Assembly (NCBI RefSeq): GCF_032401055.1
Contig: NZ_CP135529.1
Span: forward strand, 4,772,501 to 4,836,500
Reading direction: 5' to 3'
From: Tardiphaga sp. 709
GTDB taxonomy: Bacteria > Pseudomonadota > Alphaproteobacteria > Rhizobiales > Xanthobacteraceae
DNA length: 64,000 nt
Below are positions 29,266 to 38,200 of the stretch, one piece after another. The notes below the pieces were generated by a model, which saw only the letters and a list, made by a program, of their open reading frames with translations, had not been told where the DNA came from and made no database searches. A program made the position numbers and the translations under genes. Numbering within the stretch: position 1 is the stretch's first letter; the number at the start of each line of letters is the position of its first letter.

Positions 29266-30759
29266 ATGACCATCATGATGCCCGCGCCGGATCAGGCTGT
29301 CCTCGCAAGGCGCGAGGCCATTGTCGCTGCGCTGCACAAGCTGGTGCCGGGCGAGGGCGTGATCTCCAGCGCTGCAGAAATGCTGCCCTATGAGTCGGAT
29401 GGGCTGATGGCCTATCGTCAGCCGCCGATGGTCGTCGTTTTGCCCGATACGACAGAGCAGGTCTCAAAAGTTCTAAAATACTGTCACGAGAACGGCATCA
29501 AGGTGGTGCCGCGCGGCTCGGGCACGTCACTATCCGGTGGCGCGCTGCCGCTGGCCGACGCGGTGCTGCTTGGTCTCGGCAAGTTCAAGCGCGTGCGCGA
29601 GATCGATTTCGACAACCGCGCCGTCGTCGTCGAGCCCGGCGTCACCAATCTCGCCATCAGCCAGGCGGTGGCGCATGCCGGCTTCTACTACGCGCCGGAT
29701 CCGTCATCGCAGATCGCCTGTTCGATCGGCGGCAATGTTGCGGAGAATTCCGGCGGCGTGCACAGCCTCAAATACGGCATGACCACCAACAATCTGCTCG
29801 GCTGCGAGATCGTATTGATGTCGGGCGAAGTCATTCGCGTTGGCGGCAAGACGGCGGAGACATCGGGCTACGACCTGATGGGGATCATCACCGGCTCCGA
29901 AGGTCTGCTGGGTGTCATCACCGAAATCACCGTGCGCATCTTGCAGAAGCCGGAAACGGCGCGTGCGCTGATGATCGGCTTTGCCGAGGTCGAGCACGCC
30001 GGCCAATGCGTTGCCGATGTCATCAGCGCCGGCATCATTCCCGGCGGCATGGAGATGATGGACAAGCCCGCCATTCACGCGGCGGAAGCATTCGTTCATG
30101 CCGGTTATCCGCTCGATGTCGAAGCGCTCTTAATTATTGAACTTGATGGCCCTGGCGTCGAGGTCGACGAACTTATCAAGCGCGTCGAGAAGATAGCGCT
30201 CGGCTGCGGCTCGACCACCTGCCAGATATCGACCTCCGAACAGGAACGCCTGCTGTTCTGGTCTGGCCGCAAGGCGGCATTCCCTGCCGTGGGTCGTATC
30301 TCGCCGGATTATCTCTGCATGGACGGCACGATCCCTCGCGCGGCCTTGCCGCTGGTGCTGCGCCGCATGAAGGAGATGTCTGCCAAATACGGTCTTGGCG
30401 TCGCGAACGTGTTTCATGCCGGCGACGGTAATCTGCATCCGTTGATCCTGTACGATGCGAACAAGCCCGGCGAGTTGCAGCTCGCAGAGGATTTCGGCGC
30501 AGATATTCTGAGACTGTGCGTCGAGGTCGGCGGCGTGCTGACCGGCGAGCACGGCGTCGGCATCGAGAAACGCGACCTGATGCCGGAGATGTTCAGCGAG
30601 GTCGATCTCAACCAGCAGCAGCGCATCAAATGCGCCTTCGACGCGCAGGGTCTGCTCAATCCCGGCAAGGTGTTCCCGACATTGCATCGTTGTGCCGAAC
30701 TCGGCCGTGTGCATGTGCATGGTGGCAAGCTCGCTTTCCCTGATTTGCCACGATTTTAG
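29266..30759 (+). CDS. glcD: Glycolate oxidase subunit GlcD (FAD-linked)
   Basis: A 497-residue FAD-dependent dehydrogenase subunit, close to the E. coli GlcD length. The PCMH-type FAD domain shows VVPRGSGTSLSGGALPLAD, SIGGNVAENSGGVHSLKYG and IITGSEGLLGVITEITVRI. The C-terminal domain has NVFHAGDGNLHPLILYD and LTGEHGVGIEKRDLM, with the metal/substrate histidines. With GlcE and GlcF it oxidises glycolate (or D-lactate) to the 2-oxo acid. ATG 29266 is taken, with 29275 as an alternative. The next ORF frame begins directly at its stop codon. Confidence 0.95.
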   Translation: MTIMMPAPDQAVLARREAIVAALHKLVPGEGVISSAAEMLPYESDGLMAYRQPPMVVVLPDTTEQVSKVLKYCHENGIKVVPRGSGTSLSGGALPLADAVLLGLGKFKRVREIDFDNRAVVVEPGVTNLAISQAVAHAGFYYAPDPSSQIACSIGGNVAENSGGVHSLKYGMTTNNLLGCEIVLMSGEVIRVGGKTAETSGYDLMGIITGSEGLLGVITEITVRILQKPETARALMIGFAEVEHAGQCVADVISAGIIPGGMEMMDKPAIHAAEAFVHAGYPLDVEALLIIELDGPGVEVDELIKRVEKIALGCGSTTCQISTSEQERLLFWSGRKAAFPAVGRISPDYLCMDGTIPRAALPLVLRRMKEMSAKYGLGVANVFHAGDGNLHPLILYDANKPGELQLAEDFGADILRLCVEVGGVLTGEHGVGIEKRDLMPEMFSEVDLNQQQRIKCAFDAQGLLNPGKVFPTLHRCAELGRVHVHGGKLAFPDLPRF

Positions 30760-30771
30760 TTGGACGCATCC

Positions 30772-32010
30772 GTGGATATTTTGAAAGTCAGAGACGCTCA
30801 GGACGTCGAGCAGGCGGTGCGCGCGGCGATTGCCAGCGAGCAGCCGCTGGAGATCATCGGTCATGGCAGCAAGCGCATGATCGGCCAGCCCATTGCGACC
30901 AATGCGGTGCTTGATCTGTCGGCGCTCAATGCGGTGACGTCCTATGAGCCGAACGAATTGATCCTCACCGTACAGGCAGGCGCTCCGATGGCCGACGTGC
31001 TGTCGCTGATCGATTCCAAGAACCAGCAATTCTCCTTTGAGCCGATGAACACGTCACAGCTTCTGGGCACGCCGGATATCGGCACGATCGGCGGCATGAT
31101 CTCGGCCGGGCTCGCCGGGCCACGGCGCATTCAGGCCGGCGGTGCGCGCGATCATCTGCTTGGCCTGCATGCGGTGTCCGGCTTTGGCGACAGCTACAAG
31201 GCTGGCGGCCGGGTAGTGAAGAACGTCACCGGCTATGATGTCTGCAAGCTGCTCGCCGGCGCGTGGGGCACGCTGTCCGTGATGACGGAAGTGACCCTCA
31301 AGGTGATGCCGCGGGCGGAGAGCGAGCGCACGCTGGTGCTGCGCGGACTCGATGATATCGCAGCGAACAAGGCGATGACCGTGGCGCTGGGGTCGCCCTT
31401 CGATGTGTCAGGTGCCGCGCATCTGCCCGGCTCGGCGTTGCGCACCACGCAGGGCGCGCTTGGCGAAATCGGGTCGCCCGACCAGTCGGCCACGCTGATC
31501 CGCCTTGAAGGCATCACCCCGTCCGCGTCGCAGCGTGCGGTGTCACTGAGCGCGACGCTGAAGCCATTCGGCGTGGCTGGGATACTTGAAGACGCTGCGT
31601 CCGCGGTATTGTGGGCGGCTGTCCGTGACGTAACGCCATTCGCAGCGAGCGGGCCGCGTGCGATGTGGCCGGTCTGGCGCATCGTGACGCCGCCGGCATC
31701 CGGCGGTGCGCTTGGCCAAGCTATCGCCAAAGGCTCGCAAGGCGAGGTCATCTATGACTGGGGCGGCGGGTTGATTTGGGCGGCACTACCGCCATCGGCC
31801 GATGCGCAAGCAGCGCAACTCCGCAAGCTGGTCAATGCAGCCGGTGGCCATGCGACGCTGATCCGCGCGCCGGAAGATGTGCGCCGTGCCATTGACGTGT
31901 TTCATCCGCAGCCCAAAGGCATCGCGGCGCTCGGCGAGCGCGTGCGTAACAGTTTCGATCCGAAGACCATTCTCAATCGCGGCCGGATGTCGCGTGGCCT
32001 TGGTACTTGA
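30772..32010 (+). CDS. glcE: Glycolate oxidase FAD-binding subunit GlcE
   Basis: A 412-residue second flavin subunit. FAD-binding features include PLEIIGHGSKRMIG, VQAGAPMADVLSLID, GTIGGMISAGLAGPRRIQAGGARDHLLGL and GRVVKNVTGYDVCKLLAGAWG. GTG 30772 is chosen because it starts MDILKVRDA, the usual N terminus; TTG 30760 directly abuts the glcD stop and is possible. Together with GlcD and GlcF it forms the membrane-associated complex. Spacing to glcF is 12 nt. Confidence 0.92.
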   Translation: MDILKVRDAQDVEQAVRAAIASEQPLEIIGHGSKRMIGQPIATNAVLDLSALNAVTSYEPNELILTVQAGAPMADVLSLIDSKNQQFSFEPMNTSQLLGTPDIGTIGGMISAGLAGPRRIQAGGARDHLLGLHAVSGFGDSYKAGGRVVKNVTGYDVCKLLAGAWGTLSVMTEVTLKVMPRAESERTLVLRGLDDIAANKAMTVALGSPFDVSGAAHLPGSALRTTQGALGEIGSPDQSATLIRLEGITPSASQRAVSLSATLKPFGVAGILEDAASAVLWAAVRDVTPFAASGPRAMWPVWRIVTPPASGGALGQAIAKGSQGEVIYDWGGGLIWAALPPSADAQAAQLRKLVNAAGGHATLIRAPEDVRRAIDVFHPQPKGIAALGERVRNSFDPKTILNRGRMSRGLGT

Positions 32011-32022
32011 AAGACTTGCGAC

Positions 32023-33336
32023 ATGAAAACCGAATTCACCCCGACCCAACTGGCCGATCCGGATATTGCCGAGGCCGACAAGATCCTGCGCAAATGCGTG
32101 CATTGCGGTTTCTGCACGGCGACCTGTCCGACCTATGTGCTGCTTGGCGACGAACTCGATAGTCCGCGCGGCCGTATCTACCTGATCAAGGAGATGCTGG
32201 AAAAGGATCAGAAGCCGACGCAGGAGGTGGTCAAGCATGTCGATCGTTGCCTCTCTTGCCTCGCCTGCATGACGACCTGCCCGTCCGGCGTGAATTACAT
32301 GCATCTGGTCGATCAGGCGCGGGTGAAGATCGAGAAGGACTACAGACGGCCGCTCTCCGAGCGGTTGCTGCGTGACGTGCTGGCCTGGGTGCTGCCGCGT
32401 CCCGGTCTGTTTCGCCTGAGCATGACCATGGCCCGGCTGGCGCGGCCGCTGGGGGCGCTGCTGCCCTCGACCAGCAAGCAATCCAACCCGAACCTGCTTA
32501 GCCGCGTGAAGGCGATGCTGACCATGGCGCCGAAGCAGTTACCCGCCGCCGGTCCATCGGGTGGCAGCGTTTTTCCCGCGATCGGTGCTCGCCGTGGCCG
32601 GGTCGCACTCCTGCAGGGCTGTGCCCAGCAGGTGCTGGCGCCGCGAATCAACCAGGCTGCTATCAGCCTTTTGACCCGTCATGGCGTCGAGGTCGTGCTG
32701 GTCCGGGACGAACAGTGCTGCGGTGCGCTGACCCATCATCTCGGCCGCGACCGGGATGCGCTGGCGCGGGCCAGGGCCAATATCGGCGTCTGGCTCGGGG
32801 AGGCAGACCGGGGCGGTCTCGACGCCATCCTGGTCACGGCGTCCGGCTGTGGAACCGTTATCAAGGACTATGGCTACATGCTGCGCGAGGATCCGGAGTT
32901 TGCCGCGCCGGCCGCCAAGGTCTCTGCGCTGGCGAAGGATATCAGCGAGTATGTCAGCGCCATGGATCTGCCGAAGCCTGACAAACAAAGCGACCTCGTC
33001 GTCGCCTATCACTCGGCGTGTTCGCTGCAGCATGGGCAGAAAATCACACACGCTCCCAAAGAATTGCTTTCCAAGAATGGATTCGTGGTGAAAGATATCC
33101 CAGAGAGCCATTTGTGTTGCGGTTCGGCGGGGACGTACAACATTCTCCAGCCTGATATTGCGAGCCGGTTGCGCGATCGAAAGGTCGCCAACATCGCGAT
33201 GGTCAAGCCGGATATCATCGCTGCGGGCAACATCGGCTGCATGGTTCAGATCGCCGGAGGGACGTCAGTCCCGGTCGTACATACGATTGAGCTACTCGAT
33301 TGGGCGACAGGCGGTCCCAGGCCAGGATTGAACTGA
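32023..33336 (+). CDS. glcF: Glycolate oxidase iron-sulfur subunit GlcF
   Basis: A 437-residue iron-sulfur subunit. Two 4Fe-4S motifs are present: CVHCGFCTATCPTY (about residue 25-38) and CLSCLACMTTCPSG (about 75-88). Two cysteine-rich CCG domains follow (EQCCGALTHH and HLCCGSAGTYN), as in heterodisulfide-reductase-like electron-transfer subunits. It passes electrons from the GlcDE flavins to the quinone pool. It is the last gene of glcDEF. Confidence 0.95.
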   Translation: MKTEFTPTQLADPDIAEADKILRKCVHCGFCTATCPTYVLLGDELDSPRGRIYLIKEMLEKDQKPTQEVVKHVDRCLSCLACMTTCPSGVNYMHLVDQARVKIEKDYRRPLSERLLRDVLAWVLPRPGLFRLSMTMARLARPLGALLPSTSKQSNPNLLSRVKAMLTMAPKQLPAAGPSGGSVFPAIGARRGRVALLQGCAQQVLAPRINQAAISLLTRHGVEVVLVRDEQCCGALTHHLGRDRDALARARANIGVWLGEADRGGLDAILVTASGCGTVIKDYGYMLREDPEFAAPAAKVSALAKDISEYVSAMDLPKPDKQSDLVVAYHSACSLQHGQKITHAPKELLSKNGFVVKDIPESHLCCGSAGTYNILQPDIASRLRDRKVANIAMVKPDIIAAGNIGCMVQIAGGTSVPVVHTIELLDWATGGPRPGLN

Positions 33337-33341
33337 TCTAA

Positions 33342-33364
33342 TTGTGACACCTATTTGTGACACC
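33342..33364. repeat. TTGTGACACC direct repeat upstream of the H1-like gene
   Basis: TTGTGACACC occurs at 33342-33351 and 33355-33364, a 13-bp period. It sits about 85 nt before the next gene and could be a paired regulator site. Confidence 0.4.
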
Positions 33365-33449
33365 GGCCCCGCGTTAAACTGGCCATGTGCTGGCGCGGAA
33401 GACTTGAAACGCCGGTCCCTTTTGGATCGGCGCCAACAGGAGGACCACG

Positions 33450-34019
33450 ATGGCTAAAGGCAAGAAGTCGAAGAAGGACAAGAAAAAGCAGAAGAAGCTT
33501 TTGACGGCGGCGAAACCCGCGAAGAAGTCCTCCAAGAAGTCAGTCAAGAAATCCGCGAAGAAGGCTGCGAAGAAATCAGCCAAGAAGACGGTGAAGAAGG
33601 CGGCCAAGAAAGCCACCAAGAAGACTGTCAAGAAAGCCGCGAAGAAATCTGCCAAGAAGGCGCCGAAGAAAGCTCCGGCCAAGAAGGCAGTGAAGAAGGC
33701 TGCGCCGAAAAAGGCTGCCAAGAAAGCAACGCCGAAGAAAGCTGCCAAGAAGTCCGTGAAGGTTCCTTCTACGCTGTTGTCGAGCACGGCGCCCGCACCC
33801 GCTGTGACAGAAGCTCCAGCGCCGGTTGCGCTGCCGCCGAAGCCGCCGCGCAAGCCGCGTGCTCCCAAGCCCAAGCCGGTCGCACCGGCAATCGCTGAGA
33901 CACCGAGCTGGGCGACGCCGGAGCCTGATCCGTCACCGGTCGAAGGACATTCTTCAGGCGAGACGACGGCAATCGAATCTCCTGGCGATACGTCGCCCGA
34001 TCACGACGAAACCAGATAG
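33450..34019 (+). CDS. Histone H1-like Lys/Ala-rich protein
   Basis: A 189-residue very basic protein. Residues 1-110 are nearly all Lys, Ala and Ser in repeated KKSAKKA / KKAAKKA units, like eukaryotic H1 tails and bacterial HctB/AlgP-type proteins. Residues 110-189 are a Pro/Ala/Thr-rich, more acidic tail (KPPRKPRAPKPKP). The good Shine-Dalgarno GGAGG precedes ATG 33450. A nucleoid-binding role is inferred from composition; no folded domain is visible. It is followed by a terminator. Confidence 0.8.
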   Translation: MAKGKKSKKDKKKQKKLLTAAKPAKKSSKKSVKKSAKKAAKKSAKKTVKKAAKKATKKTVKKAAKKSAKKAPKKAPAKKAVKKAAPKKAAKKATPKKAAKKSVKVPSTLLSSTAPAPAVTEAPAPVALPPKPPRKPRAPKPKPVAPAIAETPSWATPEPDPSPVEGHSSGETTAIESPGDTSPDHDETR

Positions 34020-34065
34020 TCGGACCGGATCAAGTCGGCGTTCCTGACTCGCCAATAAACTCCGG

Positions 34066-34095
34066 AAAACCGCAGCGCTCGCCGCTGCGGTTTTT
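34066..34095 (+). terminator. Intrinsic terminator after the H1-like gene
   Basis: AAAACCGCAGC pairs with GCTGCGGTTTTT, giving a GC stem with a five-T tail. Confidence 0.88.
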
Positions 34096-34486
34096 GCTTG
34101 GTCTGGCTCTGTCGCGCATGCGTATTTCAACCGATGCCCGGGTGTCCTGAATTTGCAGGCGATTCGACTGGTCGTCGGCCCGGAGGCTCTGACCGGGCAC
34201 CTGTTAACCGCTCCAGGGACGGCAATCCACAATTCCCAGTCAGTGGTAATTCCCCGTGGTGGTATTTTCGGGCTGGAATCCCTCCAAAAACGTTGTGCTT
34301 TTGCAACACCGCGCCACAACCTCTTACGGAAACGTCAGAACGCCTATTTAGGCGGCACTTGCTCGTTTTTTTTCCTTCACCACTCCGGCTTTGCGCCTCA
34401 AAGTTGCGTTCAGTCGATGAATTTCGCGGTCTCGCCGTCTTTCGGACACGGAACTGCCTCTGGTTTCAAAAGTGATGGGGAATGTC
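34096..34486 (+). other. 390-base leader before the porin gene
   Basis: No supportable gene. CGCCTATTTAGGCG at 34341-34354 is a short perfect hairpin, and eight T follow at about 34366-34373, which could be a terminator or attenuator in the porin leader. No clear promoter. Confidence 0.35.
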
Positions 34487-35479
34487 ATGAAGAAGATTGT
34501 TGTCGCCTCTGCTGCGGTGCTCGCCATGGGGATGAGCTCGGCTTCCGCAGCCGATCTGGGCGCGAAGATGTACAAGAAGGCGCCGCCGATCGTGGCTGCC
34601 TACGATCCTTGGGACATCGCGTTCGGCAGCGCGATCATGAGCAACTACGTGTTCCGTGGTATCACCCAGTCCAACGGCCAGAAGGGCTCAGTCGCAGCTT
34701 ACTTCGAGCCGCGCTACAACATCACCAAGGACGTTCAGATCTACGCTGGTGTCGCCGGTGAGAGCATCTCGTTCACCAACCGCGCTTCCATGGAGCTCGA
34801 CGGCTACTTCGGTATCCGCCCGACCTGGGGCGCAGCCGCGTTCGACTTCGGCTTCTGGTACTACGGTTATCCGGGTGGCCAGTGCATCGACTCCGTCGTT
34901 GGCGGCGGCGGCGTGTGCCCGGTCGGCTCGAACGTTGCTGGTCCTGCCTTCAACGTCATGAAGAAGAACGTCAGCTTCTACGAGGGTTACGCGAAGGTGA
35001 ACTACACCTTCAACGACTACTTCTCGCTCGGCGGTAACGCTTTCTACTCGCCGAACTTCCTGAACACCGGCGCTGATGGCACCTACGCTTCGATCACCGG
35101 TAAGGTGATCGCGCCGTCGACCTGGTTCGGTTCGACCGGCATCGGCTCCTACGTCTCGGGTGAGTTCGGTCGTCAGTGGCTGGGCACCTCAGATGCCTTC
35201 TACGGTACCGCTCAGTTCCCGAACGGCATCAAGTACGCCGACTACAACACCTGGAACATCGGCATCGGCTTCACCTACAAGGTCTTCACGCTGGACCTGC
35301 GTTACTCGGACACCAACCTGTCCAAGGGTGATTGCAACGCTTTCACCTCGGACTTCACTGCTTCGGGCACGAACAACGTGACCGCGATCAACCCGTCGGG
35401 CGCTGGCTCGAGCTGGTGCGGCGCGACCGGCATCGTCAAGCTCTCGGCTGACCTGACCGCGATGTCGAACCTGAAGTAA
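34487..35479 (+). CDS. TorF-family putative porin
   Basis: A 330-residue outer-membrane barrel protein. The signal peptide ends MSSASAADLGAK, and the mature protein begins with AYDPWDIAFGSAIMSNYVFRGITQSNGQ, the typical first strand of the TorF / Gcw_chp family. Later strands are rich in aromatic residues (FDFGFWYYGYPGG, GGNAFYSPNF, FTLDLRYSDTNL). Two short loops contain Cys pairs. ATG 34487 is preferred for GGGGAA 5 nt upstream. Codon use is markedly biased to a small set of codons, suggesting strong expression. Confidence 0.85.
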   Translation: MKKIVVASAAVLAMGMSSASAADLGAKMYKKAPPIVAAYDPWDIAFGSAIMSNYVFRGITQSNGQKGSVAAYFEPRYNITKDVQIYAGVAGESISFTNRASMELDGYFGIRPTWGAAAFDFGFWYYGYPGGQCIDSVVGGGGVCPVGSNVAGPAFNVMKKNVSFYEGYAKVNYTFNDYFSLGGNAFYSPNFLNTGADGTYASITGKVIAPSTWFGSTGIGSYVSGEFGRQWLGTSDAFYGTAQFPNGIKYADYNTWNIGIGFTYKVFTLDLRYSDTNLSKGDCNAFTSDFTASGTNNVTAINPSGAGSSWCGATGIVKLSADLTAMSNLK

Positions 35480-35497
35480 GAACTTCGACTGAGATCG

Positions 35498-35534
35498 AAG
35501 GGGCGGCAGAGCAATCTGCCGCCCCTTTTCTTTT
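35498..35534 (+). terminator. Intrinsic terminator after the porin gene
   Basis: AAGGGGCGGCAG pairs with CTGCCGCCCCTT around AGCAAT, followed by a T-rich tail. Confidence 0.9.
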
Positions 35535-35548
35535 GGGATAGGGCTTCC

Positions 35549-36061
35549 ATGAATCGGGACTGGTTGCGGCGCGCAGCGAAGACGATCCGTCGCAACAATC
35601 ATCGCAATGCGCTGGCCGGCGCCGTTGCCGGGCTGGGGGCGGGGATTGCCATCGGTGTGATGGAGTTCTTCTCGGCCGTTGCGCATTATCCGCTGGTCAT
35701 CATCCCTTTTGCGACCTCGATCGTCCTCGTGATCGGCTCACCCGAAGCCGAGCCGGCGCAGCCGCGCGCTTTGGTCGGCGGACACATCGTCGCGACGCTG
35801 GTAGGGCTCGCGGTGCTCAAGCTGACTGGCCCCCATGCCTGGGCCGCCGCCATGGCAGTCGGCCTCGCCGTGCTGGCGATGTATGTCACCGGCACATTCC
35901 ACCCGCCTGCCGGGATCAATCCGTTGCTTGTCGTGTCTCACGCACTACCGTGGACGTTCCTGCTCGCGCCGGTGCTGGTCGGCGCGCTGCTGCTCGCGAG
36001 CTTCACGTTTGTCTGGCATCGCTATGCGGCAGGCCGCGACTGGCCGCGGCACTGGCTTTAG
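35549..36061 (+). CDS. HPP-family membrane protein
   Basis: A 170-residue protein with four or five membrane helices. HPPAGINPLL near residue 118 is the motif that names the HPP family, and PFATSIVLVIGSPEAEPAQPRALVGGHI is the other conserved stretch. Cyanobacterial relatives have been linked to nitrite transport, but the role here is unknown. The start is ATG 35549, shortly after the porin terminator. A dispersed repeat starts at its stop codon. Confidence 0.85.
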   Translation: MNRDWLRRAAKTIRRNNHRNALAGAVAGLGAGIAIGVMEFFSAVAHYPLVIIPFATSIVLVIGSPEAEPAQPRALVGGHIVATLVGLAVLKLTGPHAWAAAMAVGLAVLAMYVTGTFHPPAGINPLLVVSHALPWTFLLAPVLVGALLLASFTFVWHRYAAGRDWPRHWL

Positions 36062-36160
36062 AGCGTTTTCGAGCGAAGTGGGTATCGGTTCGCGTTAAGA
36101 AAACGCGTCAAACAAGAAGCTAGAGCCCCGTTCCGATTCCATCGGAACGGAAAGGCTCTA
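36062..36160. repeat. Dispersed repeat A, copy 2, with attached hairpin
   Basis: 36062-36112 is the second copy of the repeat seen at 28609-28661, here with perfect terminal arms GCGTTTTC/GAAAACGC. It is followed by TAGAGCC ... GGCTCTA enclosing CCGTTCCGAT/ATCGGAACGG (36121-36160), a strong hairpin. Confidence 0.8.
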
Positions 36161-36177
36161 GCGGGGCGTGTCACGCC

Positions 36178-37923
36178 TCAGGCGGTTTCCGTCCTGGCCC
36201 TTGCATCTCCCAGCGCGAAATGATCGCCGGACCGCGTTAGCGACACCTTGCGCCGATGCAAGTCATCGAGCGTGTTGCGGTGGCCGATCGAAACGATGGT
36301 CGTGCCAGGCAGCTTGTCTTCCAGCAGCTGGTACAAAGCCGCTTCCGATGGTTCGTCGAGCGATGCGGTAGCCTCGTCAAGGAAGAGATATTGCGGCTTT
36401 TGCAGCAGCGCACGGGCGACACCGAGACGCTGTTGTTCACCGAGCGACAGCATGCGATTCCAGTGGCCATCTTCGTCAAGCCGGGTCGCCAGCGCAGGCA
36501 GACCCACGGCCCTGACTGCATCGGCGACTTCCTCTGGGCTGAACGCGTCGGTCCCGGCAGGATAAGCCACCGCATCCTGCAGCGTGCCGACCGGGAAATA
36601 CGGCCGCTGCGGCAGCATCATGATCGCCGCATCCGCGGGGATCGAGATCTTGCCCTTGCCGAATGGCCAGATGCCGGCGATGGCGCGAAACAGCGTGGAT
36701 TTTCCGGAGCCCGATGGGCCCGTAAACAGCGTGCGTTCCCCGCGGCGGAAGCTGAAGCCCGGCGTCTGCACCATGGGAGCGCCATTGGGGAGGGTGAGCG
36801 TCAGATCGCTCAGTGCGATGTCACTGGTGCCGGTCTCAGTGGCGTGAACGATATCAGCCTTGGTCGTCAGCGCCTGTACATTGGCAATGGCTGTCTCGAA
36901 GCCATCAAGGCGCATCACGCCGGACTGCCATTCCGCCAGTGTGCGATAGGCCGTGACGAAGAATGAAAGCGCACCCTGCACGGTGCCGAACGCATCCGCG
37001 GTCTGCATCACGGCGCCGAGCTGGACCTTCTCCGCAAAATAGGCCGGTGCGACCAGAACATAGGGCAGGATGATCGCGATCTGCTGATAGCTGACCGTGA
37101 AGGATGTCAGCTTCTTGGTGCGGCGCATGATGTCGATCCAGTTGCCGACGACCAGCTGGAAGCGGGTCGAGAGTCGCTGGCGCTCGACCGGTTCGCCGCG
37201 CAGCAGAGCGATCTGCTCGGCATTTTCGCGCGCACGCACCAGATTGAAGCGGAAGTCCGCTTCATAGCGCTGCTGCTGGAAATTCAGTGCCATCAATGGC
37301 GCGCCGATATAGTGCGTCAGCGCAGTGCCGATCACGGCATAGACGAGTGCGCCCCAGACGAGATAGCCGGGGATCGGGATATCCCGACCGAACACATGCA
37401 GCGGTGCCGCGTCGGACAGGCCCCACAGGATGATCACGAAGGAGAACAGCGTGACGACCGAACTCAGCAGGCCGATGCCGATGTCGAGCGTCTTCTCCAC
37501 GAACAGCTTCACGTCTTCGGCGATGCGCTGATCCGGGTTGTCGGCAGCGTCGCCCTGCAGCTGCATGCGATAGTGGTTGGCGTCGGCGAGCCAGTTGCCG
37601 AGATAGCGCTCGGTCATCCAGCGCCGCCAGCGGATCTGGAGCCACTGGTTGAGGTAGAGCTGATAGACCTTGAGTGCGATGTTGATCGCCGCAAGCACGC
37701 TGAAGTAAGCGAGCTGATAGGTGAAGACGTCGAGGTTTCTGTCCTGCAGTGCGTTGTAGAAGGTGTTGTTCCAGCGATTGAACAAAACGCTGAGACCGAC
37801 CACCGCCAGCTCGATGGCGATCACCGCCGTGAGGAGGCCGAGTCCCGCCCATTTGTCCTCGGAACGAAAATAAGGAACCGCGATCCGCCAAACGGTCGCG
37901 AGCGTGGAGCGGATGTTATTCAC
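36178..37923 (-). CDS. BacA/SbmA-like ABC transporter with fused ATPase
   Basis: A 581-residue exporter/importer half-transporter of the YddA / BclA type. The N-terminal membrane domain (about 1-330) is SbmA_BacA-like: NRWNNTFYNALQDRNLDVF, LNQWLQIRWRRWMTERYL, NPDQRIAEDVKLFVEKTLD and YEADFRFNLVRARENAEQIALL. The C-terminal ATPase has Walker A GPSGSGKST, signature LSLGEQQRLGVARALL and Walker B YLFLDEATASLD. In Bradyrhizobium, BclA imports antimicrobial peptides including NCR peptides. That role is possible here but unproven, and the substrate could be other peptides. The start is ATG 37923, divergent from lctP. Confidence 0.87.
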   Translation of the reverse strand: MNNIRSTLATVWRIAVPYFRSEDKWAGLGLLTAVIAIELAVVGLSVLFNRWNNTFYNALQDRNLDVFTYQLAYFSVLAAINIALKVYQLYLNQWLQIRWRRWMTERYLGNWLADANHYRMQLQGDAADNPDQRIAEDVKLFVEKTLDIGIGLLSSVVTLFSFVIILWGLSDAAPLHVFGRDIPIPGYLVWGALVYAVIGTALTHYIGAPLMALNFQQQRYEADFRFNLVRARENAEQIALLRGEPVERQRLSTRFQLVVGNWIDIMRRTKKLTSFTVSYQQIAIILPYVLVAPAYFAEKVQLGAVMQTADAFGTVQGALSFFVTAYRTLAEWQSGVMRLDGFETAIANVQALTTKADIVHATETGTSDIALSDLTLTLPNGAPMVQTPGFSFRRGERTLFTGPSGSGKSTLFRAIAGIWPFGKGKISIPADAAIMMLPQRPYFPVGTLQDAVAYPAGTDAFSPEEVADAVRAVGLPALATRLDEDGHWNRMLSLGEQQRLGVARALLQKPQYLFLDEATASLDEPSEAALYQLLEDKLPGTTIVSIGHRNTLDDLHRRKVSLTRSGDHFALGDARARTETA

Positions 37924-38200
37924 AGGTCGTCTCCGGGAGGAGGGCTCTAAGCCCTTAAGATCAGAAATGAATTCCAGCGTTTAGACTAAAGTAGCTGGTT
38001 TGATGGCCTGCGGCACCTTGTCGCGAAACTGTGATTCACCCTAGCATCACCAAAAGCGAGGCATGGGGGCCTCGCCTTCGCGTAGCTTATGGGCGCTATC
38101 GGCTTTGACCGATCGTGGATGCCCTCGCAAGTGAACAATCAGCAATTTGCCGATCGATAACGATCGAGCCGCTGCAATAATATAAAGGGGGAGAACGACC
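37924..38200. promoter_or_regulatory. Divergent regulatory region upstream of lctP
   Basis: CGATCG occurs three times (38110-38115, 38151-38156, 38161-38166); the last two form a perfect inverted pair around ATAA. GCGAGGC (38056-38062) and GCCTCGC (38069-38075) form a hairpin. Possibly regulator sites for lactate permease; no promoter is clear. Confidence 0.35.

Noticed and set aside
34341-34373. Sigma54 promoter (GGCGGCACTTGC)
   Set aside because: GGCAC and TTGC are adjacent without the needed 4-5 nt spacer, so the -24/-12 geometry fails.
34153-34761. 202-codon plus-strand frame overlapping the porin start
   Set aside because: Its second half is the porin gene in another frame and its first half shows no protein features.
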